NCBI GenBank assembly: GCA_038227995.1
Contig: JBBRPP010000003.1
Span: 62,001 to 126,000 of the forward strand
Direction: 5' to 3'
Source of the DNA: WLMZ01 sp038227995
GTDB lineage: Bacteria > Actinomycetota > Acidimicrobiia > Acidimicrobiales > Ilumatobacteraceae
DNA length: 64,000 bases
Positions within the stretch are counted from its first letter, which is position 1; every line of letters starts with the position of its first letter. A model generated the notes under the pieces. The model saw nothing but the letters and a program-made list of their open reading frames with translations. It ran no database searches and had not been told where the DNA came from. Positions 7,582 through 15,607 of the stretch are shown piece by piece. The translations under genes and the position numbers were made by a program.

Positions 7582-9066
7582 ATGGCGATCGCCAAGGTGC
7601 TCGGGATCGAGACGGAGTACGGCATCCAGGTCCGTGGCGCGGAATCGAATCCGGTCGCGGCGTCCAGCGTGCTGATCAACGCGTACGTCAGCGGCGTGCT
7701 CCGTCGAATCGGCTGGGACTACGAGGACGAACATCCCGGCACCGATGCGCGTGGATTCTCCTACCCCGAATCGTTCGCCCCGGAGGCCGGCAGCCAACTC
7801 GTCAACGCGGTGCTCACCAACGGTGCGCGCTACTACGTCGATCACGCCCATCCCGAGATCTCCACGCCCGAGTGTGTCGATGCGCGAGAGATCGTCCGCT
7901 GGGACCGTGCCGCGGAGGAGATCGTGCGAGCGAGTATGCATGCCGCCCGACGCTTGCTGAACGACGGCAGTGAGATCGTCACCTACAAGAACAACTCCGA
8001 CGGCAAAGGCAACAGCTACGGCTGTCATGAGAACTACCTCGTCGATCGCGCCACGCCGTTCGGCCGCATCGTCAGCCAGATCACACCCCACTTCGTCAGC
8101 CGGCAGGTGTTCTGCGGCGCCGGCAAGGTCGGCTGCGAGTTCCCCAACACGACATCGACGATGGTGCCGTACCAGCTCAGCCAACGCGCTGATTTCTTCG
8201 AGGAAGAAGTCGGCCTCGAGACCACGCTGAAGCGACCGATCGTGAACACTCGCGACGAACCGCACTGCGACGCGACGAAGTACCGACGACTGCATGTGAT
8301 CGTCGGCGATGCCAACATGGCGCAGGTCTCGACGTACCTCAAGGTCGGTACGACGGCAATCGTGCTGGCGATGATCGAAGACGACGCTCTCGGCAACGAC
8401 CTGGCTCTCGCGAACCCAGTGTCGGCGATCCGACAGATCAGTCACGACCCGACCCTGACCCGCACCATCACGCTGCGCGAAGGCAAGCGCATGACTGCGC
8501 TCGAACTGCAATGGGCAATCCTCGAGCGGGCTCAGAAGTACGAGCGCAGCCACGGTCTCGAACCCGTCGGGGAAGCGGTCGGCCTCGACGTACTGTCGCG
8601 CTGGGAGACCGTATTGGCGGGGTTGGAGAACGACCGCACGACCGTCGCACACTGGGTTGACTGGGTGGCCAAGGAACGACTCGTCAACGCCTTCGCCGAG
8701 CGCCATGACCTCCGCCCGGGCGACACCAAGCTCAAGGCACTCGACCTCCAGTACCACGACCTGCGCGCCGAGCGCTGCCTGGCTGACAGGGTCGGCCTCG
8801 AAGTCATGATCGGCGACGACGACGTGCGAACGGCGATGACCGAACCACCGACCACCACACGCGCCTACTTCCGCGGCAAGTGCCTGCAGAAGTGGCCCAG
8901 CGAGATCGTCGCGGCCAACTGGGACTCGTTGGTGTTCGATGTCGGCCGCGATCCGTTGCGCCGCGTTCCGATGATGGAACCATTGCGCGGGACGGCCGAT
9001 CACGTCGCCAAACTGCTCGACGAATGCACATCAGCGGCAGAACTGTTGGCCCGGTTGGGCTCGTAG
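7582..9066 (+). CDS. dop: Dop, depupylase / Pup deamidase
   Basis: 494 residues of the carboxylate-amine ligase-like Dop/PafA family, opening with GIETEYGIQVRG and carrying the Dop-specific insertion after about residue 40 (RIGWDYEDEHPG region) that PafA lacks. Dop removes Pup from substrates and, where Pup ends in Gln, deamidates it. Because the neighbouring Pup already ends in Glu, only depupylation should be needed here. Starts the dop-pup-prcB-prcA run. Confidence 0.94.
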   Translation: MAIAKVLGIETEYGIQVRGAESNPVAASSVLINAYVSGVLRRIGWDYEDEHPGTDARGFSYPESFAPEAGSQLVNAVLTNGARYYVDHAHPEISTPECVDAREIVRWDRAAEEIVRASMHAARRLLNDGSEIVTYKNNSDGKGNSYGCHENYLVDRATPFGRIVSQITPHFVSRQVFCGAGKVGCEFPNTTSTMVPYQLSQRADFFEEEVGLETTLKRPIVNTRDEPHCDATKYRRLHVIVGDANMAQVSTYLKVGTTAIVLAMIEDDALGNDLALANPVSAIRQISHDPTLTRTITLREGKRMTALELQWAILERAQKYERSHGLEPVGEAVGLDVLSRWETVLAGLENDRTTVAHWVDWVAKERLVNAFAERHDLRPGDTKLKALDLQYHDLRAERCLADRVGLEVMIGDDDVRTAMTEPPTTTRAYFRGKCLQKWPSEIVAANWDSLVFDVGRDPLRRVPMMEPLRGTADHVAKLLDECTSAAELLARLGS

Positions 9067-9102
9067 GCTGTCCGCACGACGACTAGAAGGACGGAGGACC
9101 AC

Positions 9103-9297
9103 ATGGCTGAGCGCACTCAAAAGCAGAAACCAGTTCCGGCTCGCACCGAGGAGACCGTCACCGAGACCCCTGCCGCGTCACCGCAGGGCGACAAGCTCAA
9201 AGCCGAACTCGACGACCTGCTCGACGAGATCGACGACGTGCTCGAGACGAACGCGGAAGACTTCGTCAAGAGCTATGTGCAGAAGGGCGGCGAGTAA
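9103..9297 (+). CDS. pup: Prokaryotic ubiquitin-like protein Pup
   Basis: 64 residues, disordered and charged, with the C-terminal helical segment LDDLLDEIDDVLETNAEDFV that binds Mpa and the terminus QKGGE. The last codon is GAG (Glu), so the protein is ligation-competent as made. Strong ribosome-binding site (GGAGG) before ATG 9103. Follows dop by 36 bp and precedes prcB by 4 bp. Confidence 0.96.
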   Translation: MAERTQKQKPVPARTEETVTETPAASPQGDKLKAELDDLLDEIDDVLETNAEDFVKSYVQKGGE

Positions 9298-9301
9298 GCC
9301 G

Positions 9302-10099
9302 ATGTCGATGCCGTTCTTCGCAGCCGGTGACGATCCGGGTGCGAACTTTCCCGAGCTGCTTCGTCGCGTCGGATTGCACACCGCGACTCCACCGTTGATG
9401 AACGGGCTCACCGCCGCCGACATGGGCGCGCCTCACGCGACGACGTGCATCGCGCTTCGCTACGCCGATGGCGTGATCATGGCCGGCGACCGTCGCGCCA
9501 CCAGCGGCAACCTGATCAGTCATCGCACGATGGAGAAGGTCGTCCAAGCCGATCGCTTCAGTGGCGTGGCGATCGCCGGCACTGCTGGACCGGCGATGGA
9601 GATGATCAAGCTGTTCCAGCTCCAGCTCGAGCACTACGAGAAGGTCGAGGGAGCGTTCCTCACCCTCGAGGGCAAGGCCAACCAGTTGTCGATGATGGTG
9701 CGGGGCAACCTGCCCGCAGCGATGCAGGGCATGGTCGTCGTTCCTATCTTTGCCGGATACGACGGACGGCTCGGCAGCGGCCGATTGTGGACCTACGACG
9801 TGACCGGCGGCCGTTATGAAGAGCAAGAGTTCGTTGCCACCGGCTCCGGCAGCTTGCATGCCGGAACGGTGATCAAGATCGGTCACCGACCCGACATGAC
9901 GCGCGACGATGCACTCACCCTTGCGTGCCGAGCATTGTGGGAAGCCGCTGATTCCGATTCGGCCACGGGCGGACCAGATGTGCTTCGCGGCATCTATCCG
10001 GTCGTGGCGACGATCACCGCCGATGGCTGGCAGCGCATCGGCGACGACGACCTAGCCGCTCGATTCGTCACCATCGCAGCAGACTCGAGGGTCCGCTGA
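9302..10099 (+). CDS. prcB: Proteasome beta subunit PrcB
   Basis: 265 residues. The propeptide is about 46 residues; autocleavage is expected before Thr47 (HA|TTCIALRYADG), the N-terminal nucleophile, followed by AGDRRAT, GxAGTAG and ATGGPDVLRGIYP, all typical of actinobacterial PrcB. Forms the two inner rings of the 20S core. ATG 9302 is preferred over upstream codons inside pup because AAGGGCGG lies just upstream and the homology begins there. The stop overlaps prcA by 1 bp. Confidence 0.95.
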   Translation: MSMPFFAAGDDPGANFPELLRRVGLHTATPPLMNGLTAADMGAPHATTCIALRYADGVIMAGDRRATSGNLISHRTMEKVVQADRFSGVAIAGTAGPAMEMIKLFQLQLEHYEKVEGAFLTLEGKANQLSMMVRGNLPAAMQGMVVVPIFAGYDGRLGSGRLWTYDVTGGRYEEQEFVATGSGSLHAGTVIKIGHRPDMTRDDALTLACRALWEAADSDSATGGPDVLRGIYPVVATITADGWQRIGDDDLAARFVTIAADSRVR

Positions 10100-10779
10100 T
10101 GAGCATGCCCTTCTACGTCGCGCCAGAACAGGTGATGAAAGATCGCGCCGACTACGCGCGCAAGGGAATCGCTCGGGGCCGTGCGACGCTCGCGATGCGC
10201 TACGACGACGGGGTTGCCCTCGTGGCCGAGAACCCGTCGAACACGCTGCACAAGATCAGCGAGATCTACGACCGCATCGCCTTCGCCGGCGTCGGGAAGT
10301 ACAACGAGTACGACCAACTGCGTGTCGCCGGTGTCCGCGCGGCCGATCTCAAGGGCTATCAATACAGCCGCGACGACGTCGATGCGCGCAGCCTGGCCAA
10401 CAGCTACGCCCAGATGTTGGGTCAGATCTTCACCCACGAGATGAAGCCGATGGAGGTCGAGATCCTCGTGGCCGAGGTCTCCCACGTCGCGGGTGGCGAC
10501 CAGTTGTTCCACATCCTCTACGACGGAACGGTCCTCGACGAACACCGGTACAGCGTGCTCGGCGGCGATGCCGAATCGATCTCCGGTCGGCTCAACGAGT
10601 CCTGGGCGGAGGACATGACGTTGGCGGCGGCCGTCAAGGCAGGTGTCGCGGCGCTGTCGGGTCCCGAACGAACGTTGTCCGCCGCCGATCTCGAGGTCGC
10701 CGTGCTGTCGCGGTCGAACGGCCGACGCTGCTTTGCCAGACTCTCCGACCCCGACGTTGCCGCCCACCTGACCTCCTGA
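10099..10779 (+). CDS. prcA: Proteasome alpha subunit PrcA
   Basis: 226 residues. The N-terminal MSMPFYVAPEQVMKDRADYARKGIARGR is the gating region typical of PrcA, followed by the alpha-subunit core. Forms the outer rings that dock Mpa. The C-terminus is short, lacking the long tail seen in mycobacteria. Coupled to prcB by a TGATG overlap. Confidence 0.95.
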   Translation: MSMPFYVAPEQVMKDRADYARKGIARGRATLAMRYDDGVALVAENPSNTLHKISEIYDRIAFAGVGKYNEYDQLRVAGVRAADLKGYQYSRDDVDARSLANSYAQMLGQIFTHEMKPMEVEILVAEVSHVAGGDQLFHILYDGTVLDEHRYSVLGGDAESISGRLNESWAEDMTLAAAVKAGVAALSGPERTLSAADLEVAVLSRSNGRRCFARLSDPDVAAHLTS

Positions 10780-10824
10780 CCACGCGCCGCGCGCGAGAGG
10801 TCAGCGCAGACGAGGTGCAGGGGA

Positions 10825-10830
10825 TAGGTT
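10825..10830 (+). promoter_or_regulatory. -10 element TAGGTT, leaderless promoter of pafA
   Basis: TAGGTT with a 6-nt spacer (GACGCG) to ATG 10837, showing that pafA can be transcribed separately from prcBA. Confidence 0.5.
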
Positions 10831-10836
10831 GACGCG

Positions 10837-12195
10837 ATGGAGCGTCGCATCTATGGACTCGAGAACGAGTACGGCGTGACGTGCACACTGCGCGGCCAGC
10901 GCCGACTCAGCCCTGACGAAGTCGCCCGGTACCTGTTCCGACGAGTCGTCAGTTGGGGCCGCAGCAGCAATGTGTTCTTGCAGAACGGTGCCCGGCTGTA
11001 CCTCGATGTCGGTTCGCATCCCGAATACGCCACCCCCGAATGCGACTCCTTGTACGACCTCGTCGTCCACGACAAGGCCGGCGAGCGGATCCTCGAGAGC
11101 CTCGTCGAGTCGGCGGAGCAACGGCTCCGCGAGGAAGGCATTCGCGGCACGATCTACCTGTTCAAGAACAACACTGATTCAGCGGGCAACAGCTACGGCT
11201 GTCATGAGAACTACCTCACCAGCCGCCGCGACGATCTCGGCCACTACGCCGAGGTCCTGATCCCGTTCCTCGTCAGTCGCCAGATCTACACGGGAGCCGG
11301 CAAGGTGCTGCAAACAGCTCGCGGCCCGGTGTACTCGATCGCGCAGCGGGCCGAGCACATCTGGGAAGGCGTGTCGTCGGCCACCACCCGCAGCCGTCCG
11401 ATCATCAACACACGCGACGAACCGCACGCCGATGCCGAGAAGTATCGCCGGCTGCACGTCATCGTCGGCGACAGCAACATGAGCGAGTACACCACCTTCG
11501 TCAAGGTCGGCGCCGCAGCATGCATGCTGAGGATGGTCGAGGATCCACAGGTCGTGCTGCGCGACATGACGCTCGAGAACCCGATCCGTGCGATCCGCGA
11601 GATCAGTCACGACATGACGTGCCGTCGCCGGGTCAAGCTCGCCAACGGTCGTGAAGTCTCTGCCCTCGACATCCAGCGCGAATACCTGGACCGTGCGTTG
11701 CGCTATGCCGACACCAAGGGCTTCCCGCCGATGGAGCAAAAGGCACTGGAGATGTGGGAGCACTGCATCACCACGATCGAGAACGATCCACTCAAGCTCG
11801 ATCGCGAGGTCGATTGGGTGATCAAGCATCGTTTGATCGAGGCGTATCGCGCGAAGCACGATCTTCCGCTCGGCCACCCTCAGGTTCAGCTGCTCGATCT
11901 GCAGTACCACGACGTCAGCCGTGAGCGGAGCCCGTTCTACAAGATGCAGGACCGCGGCATGGTCGAGCGGATGTGTAACGACGAAGACATCGACACCGCC
12001 GTCGATCTCCCTCCGCAGACCACGCGGGCCAGGCTGCGCGGCGAGTTCATCAAACGGGCCAAGGAACGCAAGCGGGACTACACGGTCGACTGGGTGCACC
12101 TCAAGCTCAACGATCAGGCCCAGCGCACGGTGCTCTGCAAGGATCCGTTCAAGAGCCGCGACGAACGTGTCGAGAAATTGATCGCATCGCTGTAG
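10837..12195 (+). CDS. pafA: Pup--protein ligase PafA
   Basis: 452 residues starting MERRIYGLENEYGVTC, with NGARLYLDVGSHPEYATPEC and KNNTDSAGNSYGCHEN, the ATP/Mg-binding signatures of the ligase. It phosphorylates the C-terminal Glu of Pup and joins it to substrate lysines. Paralogous to Dop at 7582 (shared SYGCHENYL and NTRDEPH blocks) but lacks the Dop insertion. Own leaderless promoter. Confidence 0.95.
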   Translation: MERRIYGLENEYGVTCTLRGQRRLSPDEVARYLFRRVVSWGRSSNVFLQNGARLYLDVGSHPEYATPECDSLYDLVVHDKAGERILESLVESAEQRLREEGIRGTIYLFKNNTDSAGNSYGCHENYLTSRRDDLGHYAEVLIPFLVSRQIYTGAGKVLQTARGPVYSIAQRAEHIWEGVSSATTRSRPIINTRDEPHADAEKYRRLHVIVGDSNMSEYTTFVKVGAAACMLRMVEDPQVVLRDMTLENPIRAIREISHDMTCRRRVKLANGREVSALDIQREYLDRALRYADTKGFPPMEQKALEMWEHCITTIENDPLKLDREVDWVIKHRLIEAYRAKHDLPLGHPQVQLLDLQYHDVSRERSPFYKMQDRGMVERMCNDEDIDTAVDLPPQTTRARLRGEFIKRAKERKRDYTVDWVHLKLNDQAQRTVLCKDPFKSRDERVEKLIASL

Positions 12196-12254
12196 GGATC
12201 ACGGGCGGGTGGTGCCACTACTCTGCGATCCGTAACCGATACCGTGAGGACGTC

Positions 12255-12968
12255 ATGACTTCCGAAGACCCAATCATGAGACCCGATCCCATGCCTGGGG
12301 CCACGATGCCCGGCTCGATCGGCGGAAGTGTCGTCACGGATTCGGACGGTCCTCCACAAGGTTTCGACGACATCGATCCAACTGATCCAAATGCCCAGTC
12401 GGCGATGCCGCCACGCAAGCCGGCACCGCCGAAGAGTCACTTTGCGCGGTCTGCCCGCGAATGGGGACTGGTCGTCATCATCGCTGTCGCCGCTGCCGTC
12501 CTGATGAAGCTGTTCGTGGTGCAGCAGTTCTACGTGTCTGGCCAGTCGATGGATTACACGCTGCACAACTACGACCGCGTGCTGGTGAACAAGCTCTCCT
12601 ACGACCTCCACGATCCGAACCGCGGTGATGTCGTCGTGCTCGAACAGGAGCAGGGCGTGAGCCAGCGTGACCTGATCAAGCGGGTCATCGGCCTTCCCGG
12701 CGAAAAGATCGAGATGAAGAGCTGCGTCGTGTACATCAACGATCGCGTGCTCGTCGAGCCCTATCTCGACCCGACCGTGGTGACACCCAACAACTGTGGT
12801 GGCGACTTCGGCCCGGTCACGGTGCCGACGCACCACGTGTTCGTGATGGGCGACAACCGCCCGAACTCTGGCGACAGCCGACAGAGCCTCGGGCCGGTCG
12901 ACTACGACCAGATCGTCGGCCGCGCCTTCGTCGTGATCTGGCCCAAGTCCGACTGGCGCTGGCTGTAA
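12255..12968 (+). CDS. lepB: Signal peptidase I
   Basis: 237 residues: a Pro-rich cytosolic N-terminus (about 1-65), one TM helix (about 70-88), catalytic Ser98 in SGQSM, general base Lys142 in DLIKRVIGLPGE, and the box E motif MGDNRPNSGDSR. Cleaves signal peptides of Sec and Tat substrates on the outer membrane face. Start ATG 12255 is preceded by GTGAGGACGTC. Followed 20 bp later by the left inverted repeat, whose hairpin can act as its terminator. Confidence 0.92.
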   Translation: MTSEDPIMRPDPMPGATMPGSIGGSVVTDSDGPPQGFDDIDPTDPNAQSAMPPRKPAPPKSHFARSAREWGLVVIIAVAAAVLMKLFVVQQFYVSGQSMDYTLHNYDRVLVNKLSYDLHDPNRGDVVVLEQEQGVSQRDLIKRVIGLPGEKIEMKSCVVYINDRVLVEPYLDPTVVTPNNCGGDFGPVTVPTHHVFVMGDNRPNSGDSRQSLGPVDYDQIVGRAFVVIWPKSDWRWL

Positions 12969-12969
12969 C

Positions 12970-13012
12970 TCACCCAAACTGATCCTGTTTTTCGACCTCG
13001 GCGGTCGAAAAA
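12970..13012. repeat. Left 43-bp inverted repeat with internal hairpin
   Basis: Matches the reverse complement of 14030-14072 at 41 of 43 positions. The outer 18 bp (TCACCCAAACTGATCCTG) is unique sequence; the inner part is a hairpin at 12988-13012 (TTTTTCGACC / GGTCGAAAAA, loop TCGGC) with T and A tracts on both sides, so it can terminate in both directions. It also encodes the stop and last dozen codons of the gene between the repeats. Confidence 0.85.
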
Positions 13013-13974
13013 CCGCATTGGTTGTCGGGTCGTTGGCGCATCATGGCGGATCGGGAGCGATACACAGCAACGATCTGGCGAGCTGCATTGTCGGGATGGC
13101 GCAATTCGACGTCGTCGAATCGAAGGACCTGCCAGCCACGGCGCGCGCATGCGACGTCGCGTTCCTGATCTCGGCGCACACGCTCATCGCCTCCATGCCA
13201 CCATCGATGGCCAGGCTCCAGAGCGAGCTGAACATCGGGCCAGGCAAGGTCGAGGTGAACCGTGATGCCGCTCTCCAACACGAGGGGATATTGCCGGATC
13301 GGTGCCGGTAAGCCCTGCTCGGTGACCATGGCGGCGAGGTCGGTCTCCAGACCGCTCTGACTCGCCGTCGGCTGGGGCCGCCCACTGACATCATCGAGCC
13401 ATGCGACGAACCGTTTGACGCCAGACCGACCCTTCCGCCGAATCGCTTCGATGTATTGCGCAGCTTCCGCCGGACTGGCGATGGCGAGCATCCACGCGTC
13501 CTCGCACGCCCTGACGAACTGAGCGTCGCTGCACATGGATGCCAACTGGAAGAGGCAGCGCAGCGGAGACGCCACCACCAGGCCATCACCCCGTTTGTGG
13601 GCATCGAGCTCCGGATCGATCCAGCTGGATCGGCGCAGAGTCGCCCATGCGGGTGCTTTGATTCTTGTCGCCTGTGCCACGGAGAATTCGATCGATGGCA
13701 AGGGCATCTTGCGCAGGCCCCACAGGCGGCCCCCAGCGAAGCCGGTGATGTACGACTCATGGCCACCGTGGAGGTTGAGGACCTGACACCTCGACTCGAA
13801 CGAATCCGGCCATCCGACGAGGCGCACAATGCCGGGAGCCACTCGATTGCACAGTTGCGCGCCGAGCGCACGATCGAACCTTCGCCGGGTCACACCGAGG
13901 TCAGCGAGCTGCCAAAAGGTTGCGACGCCGAATTGGGAGCCGAACAGCTCGAGTACCTCGGGTTCGTTGAGCAC
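12970..13974 (-). CDS. AbiEi-type N-terminal domain fused to Vsr/DUF559-like nuclease domain
   Basis: 334 residues. The N-terminal about 80 residues look like the winged-helix domain of type IV antitoxin AbiEi (FGVATFWQLADLGVTRRRFDRAL, then an RVAPGIVRL turn). The C-terminal third resembles the Vsr/DUF559 endonuclease-like fold: IRQYPLVLESGITVHLDLAWPDVQLALEPGHRWWHGGDERVRRDQERD and GWQVLRFDDVELRH, with the D, E and D residues of a PD-(D/E)XK-like site. No AbiEii toxin is adjacent. Its end is encoded inside the left repeat and its start lies 55 bp inside the right one, so gene and repeats form one unit. Such genes occur in many copies in actinobacteria; biochemical role unknown. Confidence 0.75.
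   Translation of the reverse strand: MLNEPEVLELFGSQFGVATFWQLADLGVTRRRFDRALGAQLCNRVAPGIVRLVGWPDSFESRCQVLNLHGGHESYITGFAGGRLWGLRKMPLPSIEFSVAQATRIKAPAWATLRRSSWIDPELDAHKRGDGLVVASPLRCLFQLASMCSDAQFVRACEDAWMLAIASPAEAAQYIEAIRRKGRSGVKRFVAWLDDVSGRPQPTASQSGLETDLAAMVTEQGLPAPIRQYPLVLESGITVHLDLAWPDVQLALEPGHRWWHGGDERVRRDQERDVACARRGWQVLRFDDVELRHPDNAARQIVAVYRSRSAMMRQRPDNQCGFSTAEVEKQDQFG
12988..13012. terminator. Hairpin terminator after lepB (inside left repeat)
   Basis: 10-bp stem with a 5-nt loop, A5 after the stem on the plus strand and T5 on the other strand; placed 20 bp after the lepB stop. Confidence 0.55.
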
Positions 13975-14029
13975 ACCCCGCTGAGTGCTTCGTGTGCCCC
14001 ATTGCGGAAAGGTCTCGCTTCTGAGGTGC

Positions 14030-14054
14030 TTTTTCGACCGCCACGGTCGAAAAA
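14030..14054. terminator. Hairpin terminator after the GDPD gene (inside right repeat)
   Basis: Perfect 11-bp stem TTTTTCGACCG / CGGTCGAAAAA with loop CCA. It sits 34 bp after the stop of the minus-strand GDPD gene and just upstream of the AbiEi-like gene, so it insulates the latter from readthrough. Confidence 0.55.
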
Positions 14055-14072
14055 CAGGATCAGTTTGGGTGA
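14030..14072. repeat. Right 43-bp inverted repeat with internal hairpin
   Basis: Partner of 12970-13012 in inverted orientation (two mismatches, both in the hairpin loop region). The two copies enclose exactly one gene, about 1.1 kb end to end. No clear target-site duplication is visible in the bases outside the two repeats. Confidence 0.85.
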
Positions 14073-14087
14073 ATGGGTGTCAGCGTC

Positions 14088-14819
14088 CTACAGCGCTGGG
14101 GTGCCGAGCTCGGCGCGGTAGGCGTCCATCATCCGGTCGACCCAGTCGCTGTGCACACCATCGATGCCCATCCGAAAGATCGGGCGTAGAACGTGTTCGT
14201 GCTGGAGATCCCACGCGATCGCACACACGTCGAAACGATGGAACAGCGAGACGAGCCCACCGTTCCAGTCACTGTGGTGCATGTTGATCGCATCGACACC
14301 TTCGCTCGCCAACGTCGCTGCGCGCCGTTCGGGGCCTTCCTTGATCCGTGACAGACGAGTCGAGTCGACGAGCTTGGCGCCGTCGAGATGGTCACGGAGC
14401 GGGAGCAGCTCCTGGTAGGTCGGATGGCACAACCAGAGGCGGGGGAGCAGCTCGGGTGCCGCCTGGCGAACGACGTCGAGGACCGCAGTCGCCGTGTTCG
14501 AACCCTTGAGGTCGAGTGACAGGTGATAGTTGGCGCCACACTGCTCGATCAGTTCGGCGAGCGTCGGCACGTACGACGGCAGTTGCGACCGGCGCAGCTC
14601 GGTGATCGGGCGCCGGCTGAACCTGGAGCGCACCACACCGTCGTGCTCGAGCACGGGGATGCCGTCAGAGGTCAGCCAGACGTCGCTCTCCAGCCCTGTC
14701 GCGCCCAACTTGAGGCCCAGACGGAAGGCCTCGATCGTGTTCTCCGGGGCGTGGGCCTTTCCGCCGCGGTGGGCGAATGCGATCGGGTGATCGAGCAGGG
14801 AAGGAAGCCGTTGCTGCAT
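14088..14819 (-). CDS. Glycerophosphodiester phosphodiesterase family protein
   Basis: 243 residues of the GDPD TIM barrel: catalytic HRGG (AHRGGKAHAPENT), ESDVWLTSDG and VLEHDG motifs, then SLDLKG. Hydrolyses glycerophosphodiesters to glycerol-3-phosphate and an alcohol. No signal peptide, so probably cytosolic and used for phospholipid turnover. Convergent with lepB across the repeat-bounded gene, divergent from tatB. Confidence 0.88.
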   Translation of the reverse strand: MQQRLPSLLDHPIAFAHRGGKAHAPENTIEAFRLGLKLGATGLESDVWLTSDGIPVLEHDGVVRSRFSRRPITELRRSQLPSYVPTLAELIEQCGANYHLSLDLKGSNTATAVLDVVRQAAPELLPRLWLCHPTYQELLPLRDHLDGAKLVDSTRLSRIKEGPERRAATLASEGVDAINMHHSDWNGGLVSLFHRFDVCAIAWDLQHEHVLRPIFRMGIDGVHSDWVDRMMDAYRAELGTPAL

Positions 14820-14875
14820 GCGCCGACCATTGTGCCAGGCGGCGTACGTGCCTTCGCGACCGCCCGATCAACCCG

Positions 14876-14881
14876 TAGACT
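14876..14881 (+). promoter_or_regulatory. -10 element TAGACT, leaderless promoter of tatB-tatC
   Basis: TAGACT with a 6-nt spacer to GTG 14888. Confidence 0.5.
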
Positions 14882-14887
14882 CGCAGC

Positions 14888-15607
14888 GTGTTCAACCTGT
14901 CGGGTAGCGAGCTGATCTTCCTGGTGCTGATCGCACTGGTCGTGCTCGGCCCCGACAAGTTGCCGGAAGCGATGCGCAAGGCGGGCAAGGCCTACGCCGA
15001 CTTCAAGAAGATGACCTCGGGCTTCCAGAGCGAGATGAAGTCCGTGCTCGAGGAGCCGATGCGCGAGCTGCGCGAGACCGCCGACCTCGTCAAGCAGTCG
15101 GCCATGATCAACCCCGATGATCTGATGAAGCCGCTCTCGGGTCTGATGAGTGACTTCACGAACCTCGCCACCGGGAAGACGCCGGCGTCGGAGACGGCAC
15201 CCTCTGCCGCGGTGGCGCAAACGGCGGACGGGCAGCCCGAAGTCGCGGCTGTTGTCACGCAGGCTTCGACGGTTGACCCCGAGCAGCTCGTCCAGGACGC
15301 GACCGCCGCTGCCGCCACGGCCGCGCAGGCCGCGCACGAACCGCCCCTCGCTCCGTCCGAGAGCCCGCCGATTCACACCGTGTTCGTCGAGCAGGCCGAG
15401 GCAGCGGCGGCCGAACAACGAACGGCCGCCGAGCGGTCTGCCGCAGAACGGACGCTCAACAATCTCGAGATCAAGCAAGCTGCAGTGGCCGGTGCCGCAA
15501 TGTCGTTTCCGGCTGAGGTGACGGATGACGTGCCCGAGGCGGCGTCCCTCGTCGAACTGACTGGCGCGTCTGTCGCAGACAGCGGTGAGCCCGAGGTCCC
15601 GGCGTGA
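14888..15607 (+). CDS. tatB: Sec-independent translocase component TatB
   Basis: 239 residues. One N-terminal TM helix (about 5-22), the GPDKLPEAMRKAGK hinge, then an amphipathic helix (about 25-55) are the TatA/B plan; the Glu at residue 8 and the long hydrophilic tail point to TatB. The tail is long, with Ala-rich low-complexity sequence. Works with TatC, encoded next with a 4-bp overlap, to receive twin-arginine proteins such as the carotenoid oxygenase at 47125. Confidence 0.85.
   Translation: MFNLSGSELIFLVLIALVVLGPDKLPEAMRKAGKAYADFKKMTSGFQSEMKSVLEEPMRELRETADLVKQSAMINPDDLMKPLSGLMSDFTNLATGKTPASETAPSAAVAQTADGQPEVAAVVTQASTVDPEQLVQDATAAAATAAQAAHEPPLAPSESPPIHTVFVEQAEAAAAEQRTAAERSAAERTLNNLEIKQAAVAGAAMSFPAEVTDDVPEAASLVELTGASVADSGEPEVPA

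Noticed and set aside
12970..14072. Complete type IV toxin-antitoxin pair AbiEi/AbiEii
   Set aside because: Only the AbiEi-like protein is present; both neighbours (lepB and the GDPD gene) are ordinary, and no nucleotidyltransferase toxin is seen.
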